From: Charina bottae
Lineage: Eukaryota; Chordata; Lepidosauria; Squamata; Charinaidae
Reading direction: 5' to 3'
DNA length: 64,000 nucleotides
NCBI GenBank assembly: GCA_023362775.1
Contig: JALMGJ010000008.1
Location: forward strand, 38,242,501 to 38,306,500
The position numbers were made by a program, and so were the translations under genes. The notes under the pieces are model-generated. The model worked only from the letters and a program-made list of their open reading frames with translations. It was not told the origin of the DNA and did not search any database. Of the stretch, positions 1 through 9,704 are shown one piece after another. Positions within the stretch are counted from its first letter, which is position 1. Each line of letters begins with the position of its first letter.

Positions 1-1499
1 TGAAACCACTTTTTTTTCACATTTGCTTGGGTACATCCATAACCAGATCCATGAGGGAACTTGACCCTTAATAGGAAAAAAAAAACTTCTCCCTATACAG
101 ACTTATGGCTATTATTGATGCCTGTGAAAAAGTGGATCAAGCTCAACTCTGACACTTTTTGGAGCATTATCTGTAGCAAACTCAGCTTGACCTTTCCAGG
201 AGATTATACCCTGAAAACCTATTTCCAGAGGTTTATAGTTGTCTGATTGCTCAATTACATTTCCACAGATCTGCCATTTATGAGACATAGCCTTTTGGCA
301 AACATCATTCTGGTCTTGCTAAAGAGATCTGTCCAGAATGTTGGGTGACACTTTCAATCTTCAACTGATTCTTGCCCATGGGTATCTGGGAGCTAAATCT
401 GCAAGATGGTGGGTACAATGCCACAAATTAAGCCCTTCCTCTTTTGTATGTGTGTGTGTGTGGGCAAAGGGGGTGGGGCTTTAATTTCAATGCCATGCCT
501 GCCATCTTGCAGATTTTATTCCCCACTGCCTCTGTGGGTGCTTTTATTCTTCTCTGCTTGCTCAAGGAATTACATCTTTGTGAATTCCAAGGTATACTGG
601 CTCAATCTGTATTTGTTGTCTGCATGTGTGGATCCAAACCATTTTATGGTTTTCCCTGTCCATGAATTTTGCAATGAAATTCTCATCGCAGAATAAAGAA
701 ATCCTAGACTATACATAGAAATGTACATTTTGAGATAAAGTACATCCAAATACATTGAAAGCTTTGCATTTTGGGGGGGAAATGCTAGCTTTTGCTCAGA
801 TTTTTTTAAAAAACTTTGTATGATTGAGGAAATGGGATGGAATAAGCATATGATTGAATGGAACATGAAGGAACACTTGTAAGACTGACAAGAATTGGAA
901 ATAGACGGAACTATTCATTCCCTCTGTAAATTCCAATTTAAAGCAATAATACAGCTTCCTCCTCTCCTTCTTCTACCACTCAACTTCTATTGATTAACTG
1001 GCAACATCTGTGTTTTCTGTTTCAGAAAAGAGTAATAAATAGCTAATTGGGCTGAATCTTCAAAAAAACACAAAAATGTTAATATTTAATGTCTGGTGTC
1101 CTTACAACCCCTTCTCCCCAGATGTGTTGGACTTCACTTCTATAAGGCTCAACCACTCATGGCAAAATTGTGGGTACAGTAGGCCAACATATCTGGAAGG
1201 TGTCAACTTGTGGAAGGCAGCATTACAGAGATGGGAGGTTAATACATGGAGAGGTACTGCATGGTGTGAATTCTACATCTGTCTAAACTGATTTGCATGT
1301 AGTTGTTGGACAATTGTAACATTATGTAAGGCAACAGCAGTTCTGTTATTCCGTTTGCTCATTTCTAGACCTGCCATTTCCCCCCCTTCTTGCTCTCTTC
1401 TTCCTCTCAGATTGATCTGCGATATACTGCCAGAATATCTTTACGAATGGTATTAAAACCTCGTTGAGAAAGTATTGAATTCGATACTAATTTTACGCA
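1..1499. other. No gene or repeat recognised
   Basis: AT-rich sequence with a short GT run near 450. The open frames here are short, begin at non-ATG codons or overlap each other on both strands, and show no recognisable domain. I see no SINE head, terminal repeat or microsatellite of note. Confidence 0.5.
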
Positions 1500-1828
1500 A
1501 GTCCCTGGAGGTCAAACCAGTCAATCCTAAAGGAAATCAACCCTGACTGCTCATCGGAAGGACAGATGCTGAAGCTGAAGCTCAAATACTTTGGCCACCT
1601 AATGCGAAGAGAGGACTCACTGGAAAAGACCCTGATGCTGGGAAAGACTGAAGGCAAAAGGAGAAGGGGACGGCAGAGGATGAGATGGTTAGATAGCATC
1701 ACCGATGTAATGAACATGAATTTGAGCAAACTCCGGGAGACAGTGGAGGACAGGAAGGCCTGGCGTGCTATGGTCCATGAGGTCACGAAGAGTCGGACAC
1801 GACTAAACGACTGAACAACAACAACAAC
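1500..1828 (+). mobile_element. Bov-B/RTE LINE 3' end, 5' truncated
   Basis: The sequence encodes the C-terminal tail of a Bov-B ORF2. The frame at 1566-1814 reads LKLKYFGHLMRREDSLEKT, followed by a GKxEGKRRRGRQRMRWLD block and then DRKAWRAMVHEVTKSRTRL, ending in a stop. This is the segment after the reverse transcriptase that is strongly conserved between reptile and ruminant Bov-B. An AAC-repeat tail at about 1814-1828 is the usual Bov-B 3' terminus. The copy is truncated at about 1500, upstream of which the Bov-B similarity stops. It is a dead fragment, closely related to the minus-strand copy at 54431-54857. Confidence 0.9.
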
Positions 1829-2489
1829 CCTAAGTTTTATTTGTAAAAGTAGTTATAAAATAGGTTAAATTCTTACTGAAGCCCCTTCTAGCAATAGATA
1901 AGGAGAATAAGGGCTTGATACTGAATCATTTGCCATGAATTCATAAAGTCCAACTTTGATCTCTATGATTTCCAGTTAAATAGCATTTCAGAGTACCAGG
2001 GCAGAAAACAGCTGGGTTTATATATTACACTAGTCATAATATAATTTATTTGGCTTGGCTTACCACAATGCATGAATTTGGCCACTGTGGTTTGTAAAAC
2101 CTGCTTTACAGTTTAGTATGTGTGAGCCAGGTGTAATGGGAAGAAGGAATAACCTTGAGGAACAGAAGAAGAGCCGCTACCAAGCAATGGTCAGATAAAA
2201 GAAATCTGAGTCCAGAGCAGAAATGTAATTTGAGAAAGCATCTTAGACAAGACCCTCCCTAGTTCTCACAAAGATAAAGGGAACAAGGTTTGCAAGATTC
2301 TCTTACAGTAACCTTATAATAAAAGGAGCATTTGCATTCATGACTTTCGTTTCCTAGTCTGGTCTAACTTGAAGGGCTGACATCAGGCCACAGTGGCTTA
2401 ACTAACAAACCATGGCTTAGTGCAAAGGTAGGTAACCTGCCTGGACTCATCTTTGGCCAGACCTCCTACAGCTGCTGGAAACTGTAGAT
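1829..2489. other. Diverged interspersed repeats, no gene
   Basis: Holds scattered remnants of an old repeat recognisable by CCATGG and AACCATG-type words and 'GGCTT...CACA' segments (for example 2050-2120 and 2370-2420). There are no coding features. Confidence 0.4.
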
Positions 2490-2606
2490 CAGTGTTTCTA
2501 AATATAGACAACTCAAAGATGTGTGGACTTCAACTCCCAGCATGCTGCTGAAGAATTCTGGGATTTGAACTACACATATTAAAGTTGCCAAGGTTGAGAA
2601 ACACTT
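2490..2606. mobile_element. hAT-type hairpin MITE
   Basis: The ends are inverted repeats: CAGTGTTTCTAAAT at the left and GTTGAGAAACACTT at the right. Between them are AGATGTGTGGACTTCAACTC and its rough complement. The flanking octamers CTGTAGAT (2482-2489) and ATGTAGAT (2607-2614) agree at 7 of 8 positions, as expected for an old hAT target-site duplication. It belongs to the same family as the better preserved copies at 34341 and 44891. Confidence 0.75.
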
Positions 2607-2614
2607 ATGTAGAT

Positions 2615-3299
2615 CAAGCAGAGCCATTAACTCAGAGTCAAATACTTTCCATAGTCATAATTGTCTTTCCTACGGCTTGTTGATTAAGTCACAACTAGTA
2701 GACTTCATACTGACCCTTAAACTAATTGTGGTTTACCAACCACAATTGCTGGCTTCATAAACACAGTAAACCAAAACCAAGCAAACCATGTTAGATGGTA
2801 TATGAATCTAGACTTTTCTTAAGACTGGGTTCCTTTTTGACCAGGGTTTATTAATCACCTTTAATTCTTCCATACAGATTCTGGAAAAACAATCACAGTC
2901 TCTGAATTCTAGTACTTTGGGTAGCAGATCTCCTCCATCCACCCACCTTCTCATTAGCCACCATCTTCCTCCCTGCCCTCACTTTTTTCTCAATGAACAC
3001 ACTTTTAGTACAATATCACCCCACACCTAAGTTTTGTTTTTCTTCTTCTGCCCAAAGTGAATTATTGTTTTAAACTGCACCATTTCCACAAGCAGCAAAA
3101 GACTGCATGCTATTTGCCCTCAAAAGCCCTGGCCAAAACTGGGGCTTTGCCAATTGCTACAAGTGCCCAACAACTGGGTTAAAGGTTATGGGTGGAGGTA
3201 ACATTTAATATCTTCCACAAATCAGTTTTTAAATACAGCTGCTGTTATTCTTCTCCTTTCATTTTTATTCATTTTCCTTTCATTTTTATTCATTTTTAT
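2615..3299. other. No gene; old repeat remnants
   Basis: Contains AAACCATG-type remnants at 2695-2820 and an A/T-rich ATTTTTATTC run at 3255-3300 leading into the tail of the next SINE. No coding feature is supported. Confidence 0.4.
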
Positions 3300-3527
3300 T
3301 TATATTTATTTTCTATCCCACCTTTATTATTTTTATAAATAACTCAAGGCGGCGAACATACCTAATACTCCTTCCTCCTCCTATTTTCCCCACAACAACC
3401 ACCCTGTGAGGTGAGTTGGGCTGAGAGAGAGAGACTGGCCCAAGGTCACCCAGCCGGCTTTCGTGCCTAAGGCGGGACTAGAACTCACAGTCTCCTGGAT
3501 TCTAGCCTGTTGCCTTAACTGCTAGAC
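3300..3527 (-). repeat. Sauria-type tRNA SINE (left part of a split copy)
   Basis: Read on the minus strand, this is a tRNA-derived SINE. Its head contains a B-box-like GAGTTCTAGTCCC, the body has TGGGTGACCTTGGGCCAGTC, and it ends in the Bov-B-like tail TTATTTATAAAAATAATAAA followed by an AAATA-type repeat. The 5' end of the head is missing here and resumes at 5574-5590, because a hAT element inserted at 3528. The same family occurs at about 13655, 33666 and 46470. Confidence 0.9.
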
Positions 3528-3614
3528 CAAGGGTCGGAAATAGCGGCTCGCGAGCCAAATCTGGCTCTTTGGCCCCTTGACTGGCTCTCACAACTACTCT
3601 GTGAGAGTCGGGTC

Positions 3615-3860
3615 ACTTACCTGTCTGCCGCCCGACATCCGGAAATCCGGTCTCCGGAAGCAGCAGGCTTGGCGCGAACCCTGGGGAAGAAACAGACGCT
3701 GATTGGTGGAGGCTCAGAAGGAAGGACGCCTCCACCAATCAGCGCGTGCCAAAGGAGAGCAGAGAGGTGGGCTGAACAACGCGAAGCCCGATTGGCCCTG
3801 CTTCCCAAAGGCGTGAAAAAAAGACCGGCGCGACTTACCTCCATTGCCCGAGACAACCCG
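3615..3860 (-). promoter_or_regulatory. Promoter-like DNA with two minus-strand splice-donor consensus sites
   Basis: On the minus strand, CAG|GTAAGTG occurs with the donor GT at 3620-3619. It is preceded by a short open segment starting at an ATG at 3638. A second site, GAG|GTAAGT, lies at 3838 and is preceded by ATGGAG. Upstream of each are CCAAT boxes (ATTGG or CCAAT at about 3700, 3735 and 3790) and ETS-like TTCCGGA. This arrangement suggests captured first exons and promoters from host genes. The source genes are not identified and no transcript evidence is available. Confidence 0.4.
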
Positions 3861-4057
3861 CACAGAAGCCTCTAGATTCCGCACCGGATCCTGTTTCCCT
3901 TGAGTGTGGCTCTTCCGCAGCTGAACTCACCCCCGCCCCTTCCACGCGATTGGATCCCGCCCCCAAACTCCACAGACTCCTGCTCCACAGGCGGCCCACC
4001 CGATCTTTGGAGCTGAACCCGGAAGCGAGCCGGCGGTCGCCTCTCCTGCTTCCGGCC

Positions 4058-4150
4058 ATGAGCGCGGCACTGGTCGACTACAGCAGCTCCGGCTCGGAGG
4101 GCGAGAGCGAGGCCGCCGCCAGCCGGGAGAGAAGCAGCGGGGACGCTCGG
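4058..4150 (+). pseudogene. Captured first-exon fragment resembling USB1
   Basis: An ATG preceded by GGCC opens a frame beginning MSAALVDYSSSGSEGESE. From memory, human USB1 (U6 snRNA 3'-end phosphodiesterase) begins with a very similar Ser/Gly/Glu-rich N-terminus (MSAA...YSSSGSE). The frame runs 31 codons to 4150. The sequence then changes character into a TGTGAG... segment that may be a foreign insertion. The upstream 200 bp is CpG-rich with GATTGG and CCGGAAG elements. A donor-like ATGGAG|GTAAGT faces the other way at 3838, as in a divergent promoter. In human, USB1 and ZNF319 lie head to head as I recall. The fragment lacks the catalytic HxS motifs of USB1 and cannot encode an active enzyme. 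Assignment rests on about 18 residues. Confidence 0.45.
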
Positions 4151-4898
4151 TGTGAGATTCAAGCCTCTGCTTACCACAGACTCACAACAAACACGCACAG
4201 TAGTTAGCAGCCACCTTTTATTAAGCTTTTGCAAAAGCTGGTGCTTCCATCGGCGGGCCCCGGTGGGCGGCCGCGGTTCCTCCTCTCCACGCAGCAGGTG
4301 ATCCGGCGGCGCTTCCCGGCGCCCGGCATGGGATGCTGGCAGGGCACCGGGGGGCCCTTGGCTCGGGCTTCTCCAAAGAACGGGGAGACCAGGGACGAAG
4401 CCCGCCCGCGCCTCTCCCGAGGAAGGTACCGTTCGGAAAAGTTGAGCTTTTCCCTCCTCCATCCCCCACCCGCAGCTTCGGTTTGCGCGCATTCACACGT
4501 GCAAGCAGAACTCGGGTTGCTCGGGGGAAGGCGCGGGTGCGTGCCGGGGAAGCGACCGCGCGGTTAACTCTGCCCTGCCGGGAGAGGCGGCTCTGTCGGT
4601 CTGGTTGCCCCAGGTTTTGAGCCGGACAGAGAGGAGAAGTTGCCCGCAGCAGCCGCTCTAGAAGCCAGCCAACCTCCACCGCTCGTTCCCAGCGCTTCCC
4701 CTTGGACGGGGAGTTCCCTCCCGCCGCCGCCCTCGGAGAGACGGGCCTGAAGGGGCGCAGAGGCCGGAGAGGGAGCCCCTCCGTCTCCCCTTCTCTTCCT
4801 GCCTCGCCCGCCCGCTGGGCGCGGAAGCGCAGCCGCCTTGACGTCAGGCGCTGGCGGCGCGTGGCATCTTCCACGCGGGGTCCCGGCTGGTGTCTGCA
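4151..4898 (-). mobile_element. Possible solo LTR nested in the hAT element
   Basis: Read on the minus strand, the segment starts with TG and ends CTCACA. It has an AATAAA signal near 4215, about 60 nt before its end, like an LTR U5 region. The pentamer CTCGG flanks it on both sides (4146-4150 and 4899-4903). It is unusually GC-rich and contains a perfect CRE (TGACGTCA) near 4840. The flanking match could be chance in such GC-rich DNA, so this is tentative. Confidence 0.3.
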
Positions 4899-5369
4899 CT
4901 CGGGCGCCGGCGGGGAAGGAGGCACGGGTCCCGCCCGGTGGAGAGGGCGCAGCCTTCCGCTCTCCCGCGCCCGTCCTGCCGGCCAGAGGGTGGCAGCTGT
5001 TTCTCCGCCACTCCCGGTGGTGTGGCCGGGCCGGGTTCGCAGAGCCGCTGGCTGCGCCCCCTCCCTCCGTGAGCCCCCTGACCCTTCCACGCGATTGGCC
5101 CAGCTCCCATCTGCGGGGTTGCTCCGCCTTCACCAGCCCCGAGCCCCGAGGTCTCCTGGGAAGCCCGTCCCGCTGCACTAAGGGGGCTTGGACCCAGGAC
5201 CCCGGGCGCAGGACTGCACCTCTTCGCCCGACCTGTTAGCAAGGGCCCTGGGAAGCACAGCCCTCCGCAACACGAGCCACACAGCCCACTTCGCCTCCCT
5301 GCCTTGAGAGGCCAGGCAGGTCCCGTTCTCCCCCGACCCTCCCAAAATCCAGATTCGCCCTTCCACCCA

Positions 5370-5492
5370 CCCCAATAAACCATGTGATTGGCTCCCGCCC
5401 ACAAAGCCCGCCCCCTTCCACGCGATTGGCTCCCGCCTGCAAACCCCACCCCCTTCCACGCAATTGGCCCCTGCCCGCAAACCCCACCCCTG
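5370..5492 (+). repeat. CCAAT-box tandem repeat, about 37-bp unit
   Basis: Three imperfect copies of a unit containing TTCCACGCGATTGG followed by CTCCCGCCTGCAAACCCC. Each unit carries an ATTGG (CCAAT-box) core. Single copies recur at about 3935 and 5085 in this element, and in the separate hAT elements at 12778 and 61446. Confidence 0.8.
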
Positions 5493-5573
5493 GCTCTCGA
5501 GCATTTCAAAATGTCCTCGAGCATGTCAAAATGGCTCCCGGCATAAAAAAGTTTGCCGACCCCTGTGCTAGAC

Positions 5574-5590
5574 CAAACTGGCTTCATTTT
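5574..5590 (-). repeat. Sauria SINE head (right part of the split copy)
   Basis: ACCAAACTGGCTTC-type sequence continues the tRNA-like head of the SINE at 3300-3527, beyond the hAT insertion and its duplicated octamer. Confidence 0.75.
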
Positions 5591-8395
5591 GTTTGTTTGT
5601 TTTCTTAAACATCTTTCCCTTTTTAATGTATTGTATTGTTTTTGTTTTTCTAGGGCAAAAAACCCCTCTCCTTAAGTTTAATAGACTTGCTTTGTGGGCT
5701 TATTTTCTTCCACCATCAGCACTCTCTATTCATAGCACTACCCACACAAAGGAAGAAAAATGGAGAGCACTATACAAAAGCAGATGCTGTAAGAGGAGTA
5801 TATATACAGAAATACCTGCAGCATTGCATCAATGTCCATTTCAACACAATTTTACCTGAGTTTTCCCAGAAAATTGTGCTGCTGTCACAATGCAGAACGA
5901 ACTTCTTTTACTTGAAAAATATCACTCGCTTTTGCTCCAGTCGTCCCCCGTAATACAGTTATGGACAGGTTTTGACAGAGGCGATGCAGACCTAGGCCAG
6001 AAAAAGTTCCCCAGTCAGCTTTAGATTTCCCCAGTCCCATCTTGTGCTTCCCCCTGTGGGGCCTTCCCTTTCAGCAGAGTGGGGCAAATTGATTGCAACA
6101 AAGGAAGCCAAGACTGTCAGCAAGGATCTTAGAGATATCCAATCACGAAAACAGACAACTGTTTATGGGATGTATTCATCGGTACTGACAATTACGCTTC
6201 AGTGGCTGCACCTCAGAGAGAGATGGAAGAAAGATGCAGGAGGTTTTTACAGCTTTCCAAATTCTTCAGTAAAGTGTTAATAAGAGGTTAGATGTGTGGT
6301 TTAAATAATGCACAAAACAGAAGGGTTCCTGAGTAACAATCCTGTACCTGCAATGGGGAAGGGGGTCCCTTCCTTGTGAGGTGTCAAGTTGATACTCTTC
6401 ATTTCCAAATTCTAGATGGAATTCAAAGGAATGGGGAAGTCCCACAAGGTGCACCCTGAAAGCGATGTTCAGACTATCAAGTCGATGGTTCTGAGAGCCA
6501 CAGCCTTTGCTTGACATTCTAGTGCCCAAAACCAGACATTTATTTTTTTATTATACCTTAATAATCTTAATCCAAATCGTTAAAGATAAATGAAATCAGC
6601 CAAACCCTAAAGGCAATCCAGATAAATATTCTTCAACCCTTATCCCACTTCAAAATAAACCAGAGCATTTACATATCCCCACAATGTGCACCGAGCTTTT
6701 TTCTTTAAAAAAATAGAACAGCCCAACTGCCCCCCTCAAAAACTCTGACTTCTCCTTGTTTCCTTTTGCTGTATAAATCCTCTCTTAGGGTATGTGTACT
6801 TAAAAGAAATATAAATTGGGTGATTTAGAAATGGGGTGGCCGGTCTTAGTGTCCCTTTAAGGCTACAGCGTGGCTTGGAAATGGTGACGTCCCAGCCTCC
6901 CGGCTAGCATTTACCAGTCGAGCGTGAACACTGTTTGTGATCTTCTGGCTGCAAGCAGCCATCCAGAAGACAGATGGGGTAATTCCAGGTGTTTTCCTTT
7001 TTCCAGAAAAACACTCCTGGGCTTCAGGAAAAAACTGTCGCGTTGTCAGTTCTGCCTGCTGAGCCTACGGGCACAGCTGTTCAGTCCACCATGTCCCCAC
7101 CGGAAGTCGCCCTTTGCTTCACTTTTCAAGATCAGCCAAGGTCAGCCAGGTGTTTCCACCAGTATCTCAATGATTCATTCGGTTACAGTCCAATGTAATG
7201 GGGAAACCCAGAAAATGGGTTAATTCACTAACCAAATTAAGTGTGTTCTGAGGAACAATACTGAAGAACAGTTGAAATCCATGTGAAACCAGCTCTTTTG
7301 ATGATAAATGGAAAAATAAAACCATCCACTTAATAAAGTAGCAAAAATTGGAAAGAAAAAAAATATCCTTAGCGATTTTGACTGCATGAGTAAACACTTC
7401 AGGTTGATGAATATTTAATACAGTAATGTTGACAGATACAGAGGTCAAAGGAGACTGTTGATAAATTAAAGAGTGTCACCAAATCTTTCTTTAAGAATAT
7501 CTAAGCCTTTCACTAATCTCTCAGAAGATACCATCCAGAGGGCAGTCATTCAACTAACTGTCATGGTTCATCTCTCAATAAAATGGAGAAATGGAGAGGG
7601 TTGGGGGAAGATTGAAGAGCATAATATCTGTTCTGCTGGAACTGGAGGAATTCTTTGTTCCACACATGTAGTAGAATTATGACTCTTTCAAAGGTAACAA
7701 GTGACCTTCCCAAAGATATTTTTTCAGGGAAACCGTAGAAAAGGCGTATAGAAACAAGATCCCACAATCAAGGTCAATGGAAGGGTGGTCAGAAATAATC
7801 AAGATGGCACATGTGACACGCATAGAGAGATATAGGGCTTTAATTGTGCTTCCCCGACACCCTGTGGATGCCCCACCAACAATCTATAGGGCATGCAAAT
7901 AAAATGTGGATGAGACCAGATGCAAGTGCATCATACAGTAACTTATTGTAGAACCTCTATACACATGTTAAAATAAACCAGCAGCTCTCAAAGTATGGAT
8001 CAGGACCTCCTAGAGAATTACAAGCAACTTCAAAAGGAGTTCGCAGTCTTCTAACAAATGGTACCTTGGGTATGGCAGTCAAGCTCAGACATTTCAGTAT
8101 TATAATCCTAATGAGATCTTAGGAAAAATCAAAATAGGTTTGTACACATCAACCCTGGGCCTGATGTCCCCAGACACTGGCCTCAACCACCTCATACTTT
8201 GAACCTTCATCTTTGGTGAAGGCCTCCTAGAGGGATACCACCAGACACACATATTCAGATATCATTTTAGGGAACTGCAAAATTTGAGAAGCAGTGCACT
8301 AAACTGTCTTGTGGTTTGTTTCATTTTGGCTTAGCGTTTTATGTAAACTCTAGTTTGTAAGCCTCTTTTATAGATTAGCACGTTGTATGAACACA
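5591..8395. other. Long stretch with no gene recognised
   Basis: Mixed-composition sequence with a TTTG run at about 5588-5605. Open frames are short and without recognisable domains. A possible decayed MITE spans about 7979-8303: it starts CAGCAGCTCTCAAAG and ends TTTGAGAAGCAGTG, but I find no matching flanking duplication. Confidence 0.4.
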
Positions 8396-8530
8396 GCCAG
8401 TTGTATTTATATTGGAGTCCTTGGTACTCTCTGAGCTTCGTTGTTTGCTTGCAGACATTTCATTACCTGACTAGGTAACATCATCCATGCTAGTGAGTGT
8501 GGGGTTTGTTCCCTGTAGTTGCCACTTGTA
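8396..8530 (-). repeat. 3'-end fragment of a retroelement (class uncertain)
   Basis: On the minus strand this reads as a widespread vertebrate retroelement tail. A GATGATGTTACCTAG segment is followed by GTCTGCAAGCAAACAA and AGTACCAAGGACTCCAA. In my memory this tail is associated with Penelope-like or LINE elements of reptiles. There is no intact frame. Confidence 0.4.
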
Positions 8531-9235
8531 GTTTATTAACTAAACCATGGCTTAAAAAGAGTCGGTATAAACACAAAGTATAAATCCAAACATTCATTTC
8601 AAATGAAAGTAGCTGAACAGTTCTTTTGTTCCAAAGCTGGTATGCTTAAGTCATATTATTCCACATCTTGCATGCTGGCTAGGGGTTTTGAGAGGGGAAG
8701 TCCAACATATTGGGAAGGTTTCAGATTGGAGAAGATTGTTCTAGCTTTTTTTATGCTTTGAGCTTCTCTCCTTTCTTCATGGTCCGGAAAACGTTGCTTG
8801 TCTGCTGGGATGAAACTACCAGCTCTTCAGTGTTTATCTCTTTGCTGCAACCATCCATGGCACATTTGTATCAGGAGGATTAAGATTTCCATAATAATAG
8901 CAGCAAGTGGAGACAGATAATGCACCACTTTAAGATGACATCTGTTCACAGGAAAATATGCATTCACCAGGTCTTCCGAAGTAAAGCAAGGCTATTGCTC
9001 AAGTTAATACTAGCAGTTTCCTACCCTTTCTGCTGCATTAACTATATCCACAAGGGGTACTGTGCATATCTTTAAAAAGCCCACAATAGCAACAAAGACT
9101 CTAAGCATCATTTGAGTAAGAAGCTTTCAGAATGTGGAAACTTATGGGGCTGGTGGGCACATTTGGGATTTTGAAAGTGTGTTCTGGTCACTCTCACAAA
9201 ATGACAGCTGGAGGGACATATCCAGTACAGCCCAC
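8531..9235. other. No gene recognised
   Basis: Holds an AACCATGGCTTA repeat remnant near 8540 and a partial MITE-like TTGGAGAAGATTG segment near 8725. Otherwise I see nothing. Confidence 0.4.
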
Positions 9236-9239
9236 CATC

Positions 9240-9410
9240 CAGAAGTGCAACTAGGGTCTGTGTCACCCGGGGGCAAACATGGATTCCGTGGCCCCCCCCC
9301 CCACAGGAAACATTAAGAATACAAATACTATTTTGTCATTTTTGCACCCCCCACAGCGCGGTGCCCAGGGCACATGCCCCGCTTCCCCCCCCCCCCCCCG
9401 GTTGCAGCCC
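9240..9410. repeat. C-rich interspersed repeat fragment
   Basis: Contains GTGTCACCCGGGGGCAAACA, two long C tracts (about 9292-9302 and 9387-9400) and CACAGCGCGGTGCCCAGGGC. It looks like a decayed DNA-transposon relic, but no terminal repeats can be paired. Confidence 0.35.
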
Positions 9411-9704
9411 TGCCACCATCTACTCCAGCTCCCTTTCTTACAGACCTTCCTCCTTGAACCACTACTTACTTTTGTCCTTTTTGCAAGCAGGTGGACATCC
9501 ATTTTTATTATTATTTTTAAAAAAGCTTCTGGGGCCAGTTCCAGGCCAAGAGCAACCCAGGAAGTAAAGCTGATCCTGAAGATTGATGATCCTCTTAATT
9601 AAAATGTTTCTAAATGTACAAATGATGTGGGGCAAGACGCCTAGTAGGTGCCAAGGGAGATGTCCATGGATGTATTGGCAGCTGTAGGCACATTGGGGAT
9701 TGCC

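Larger units (their letters stand above)
3528..5565. mobile_element. 2.04-kb CpG-rich hAT-type transposon carrying host-like promoter DNA
   Basis: Termini are CAAGGGTCGG at the left and CCGACCCCTG at the right, inverted repeats typical of hAT elements. Both sides are flanked by the identical octamer TGCTAGAC (3520-3527 and 5566-5573), a perfect hAT target-site duplication. The outer parts resemble known non-autonomous hAT ends (GCGGCTCGCGAGCC subterminally at the left). No transposase is encoded, so it must be mobilised in trans. The interior is strikingly GC- and CpG-rich. It contains CCAAT boxes, ETS-like CCGGAAG words, splice-donor-like GTAAGT sites on the minus strand and an apparent first coding exon at 4058. 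It split a Sauria SINE, so it is younger than that SINE copy. Confidence 0.85.

Noticed and set aside
3872..5587. Several long overlapping open frames (up to 289 codons) on both strands
   Set aside because: Stop-poor because the region is GC-rich; the frames overlap in all phases, are Arg/Pro/Gly-rich and match no domain. Only the short exon-like start at 4058 has a recognisable signature.
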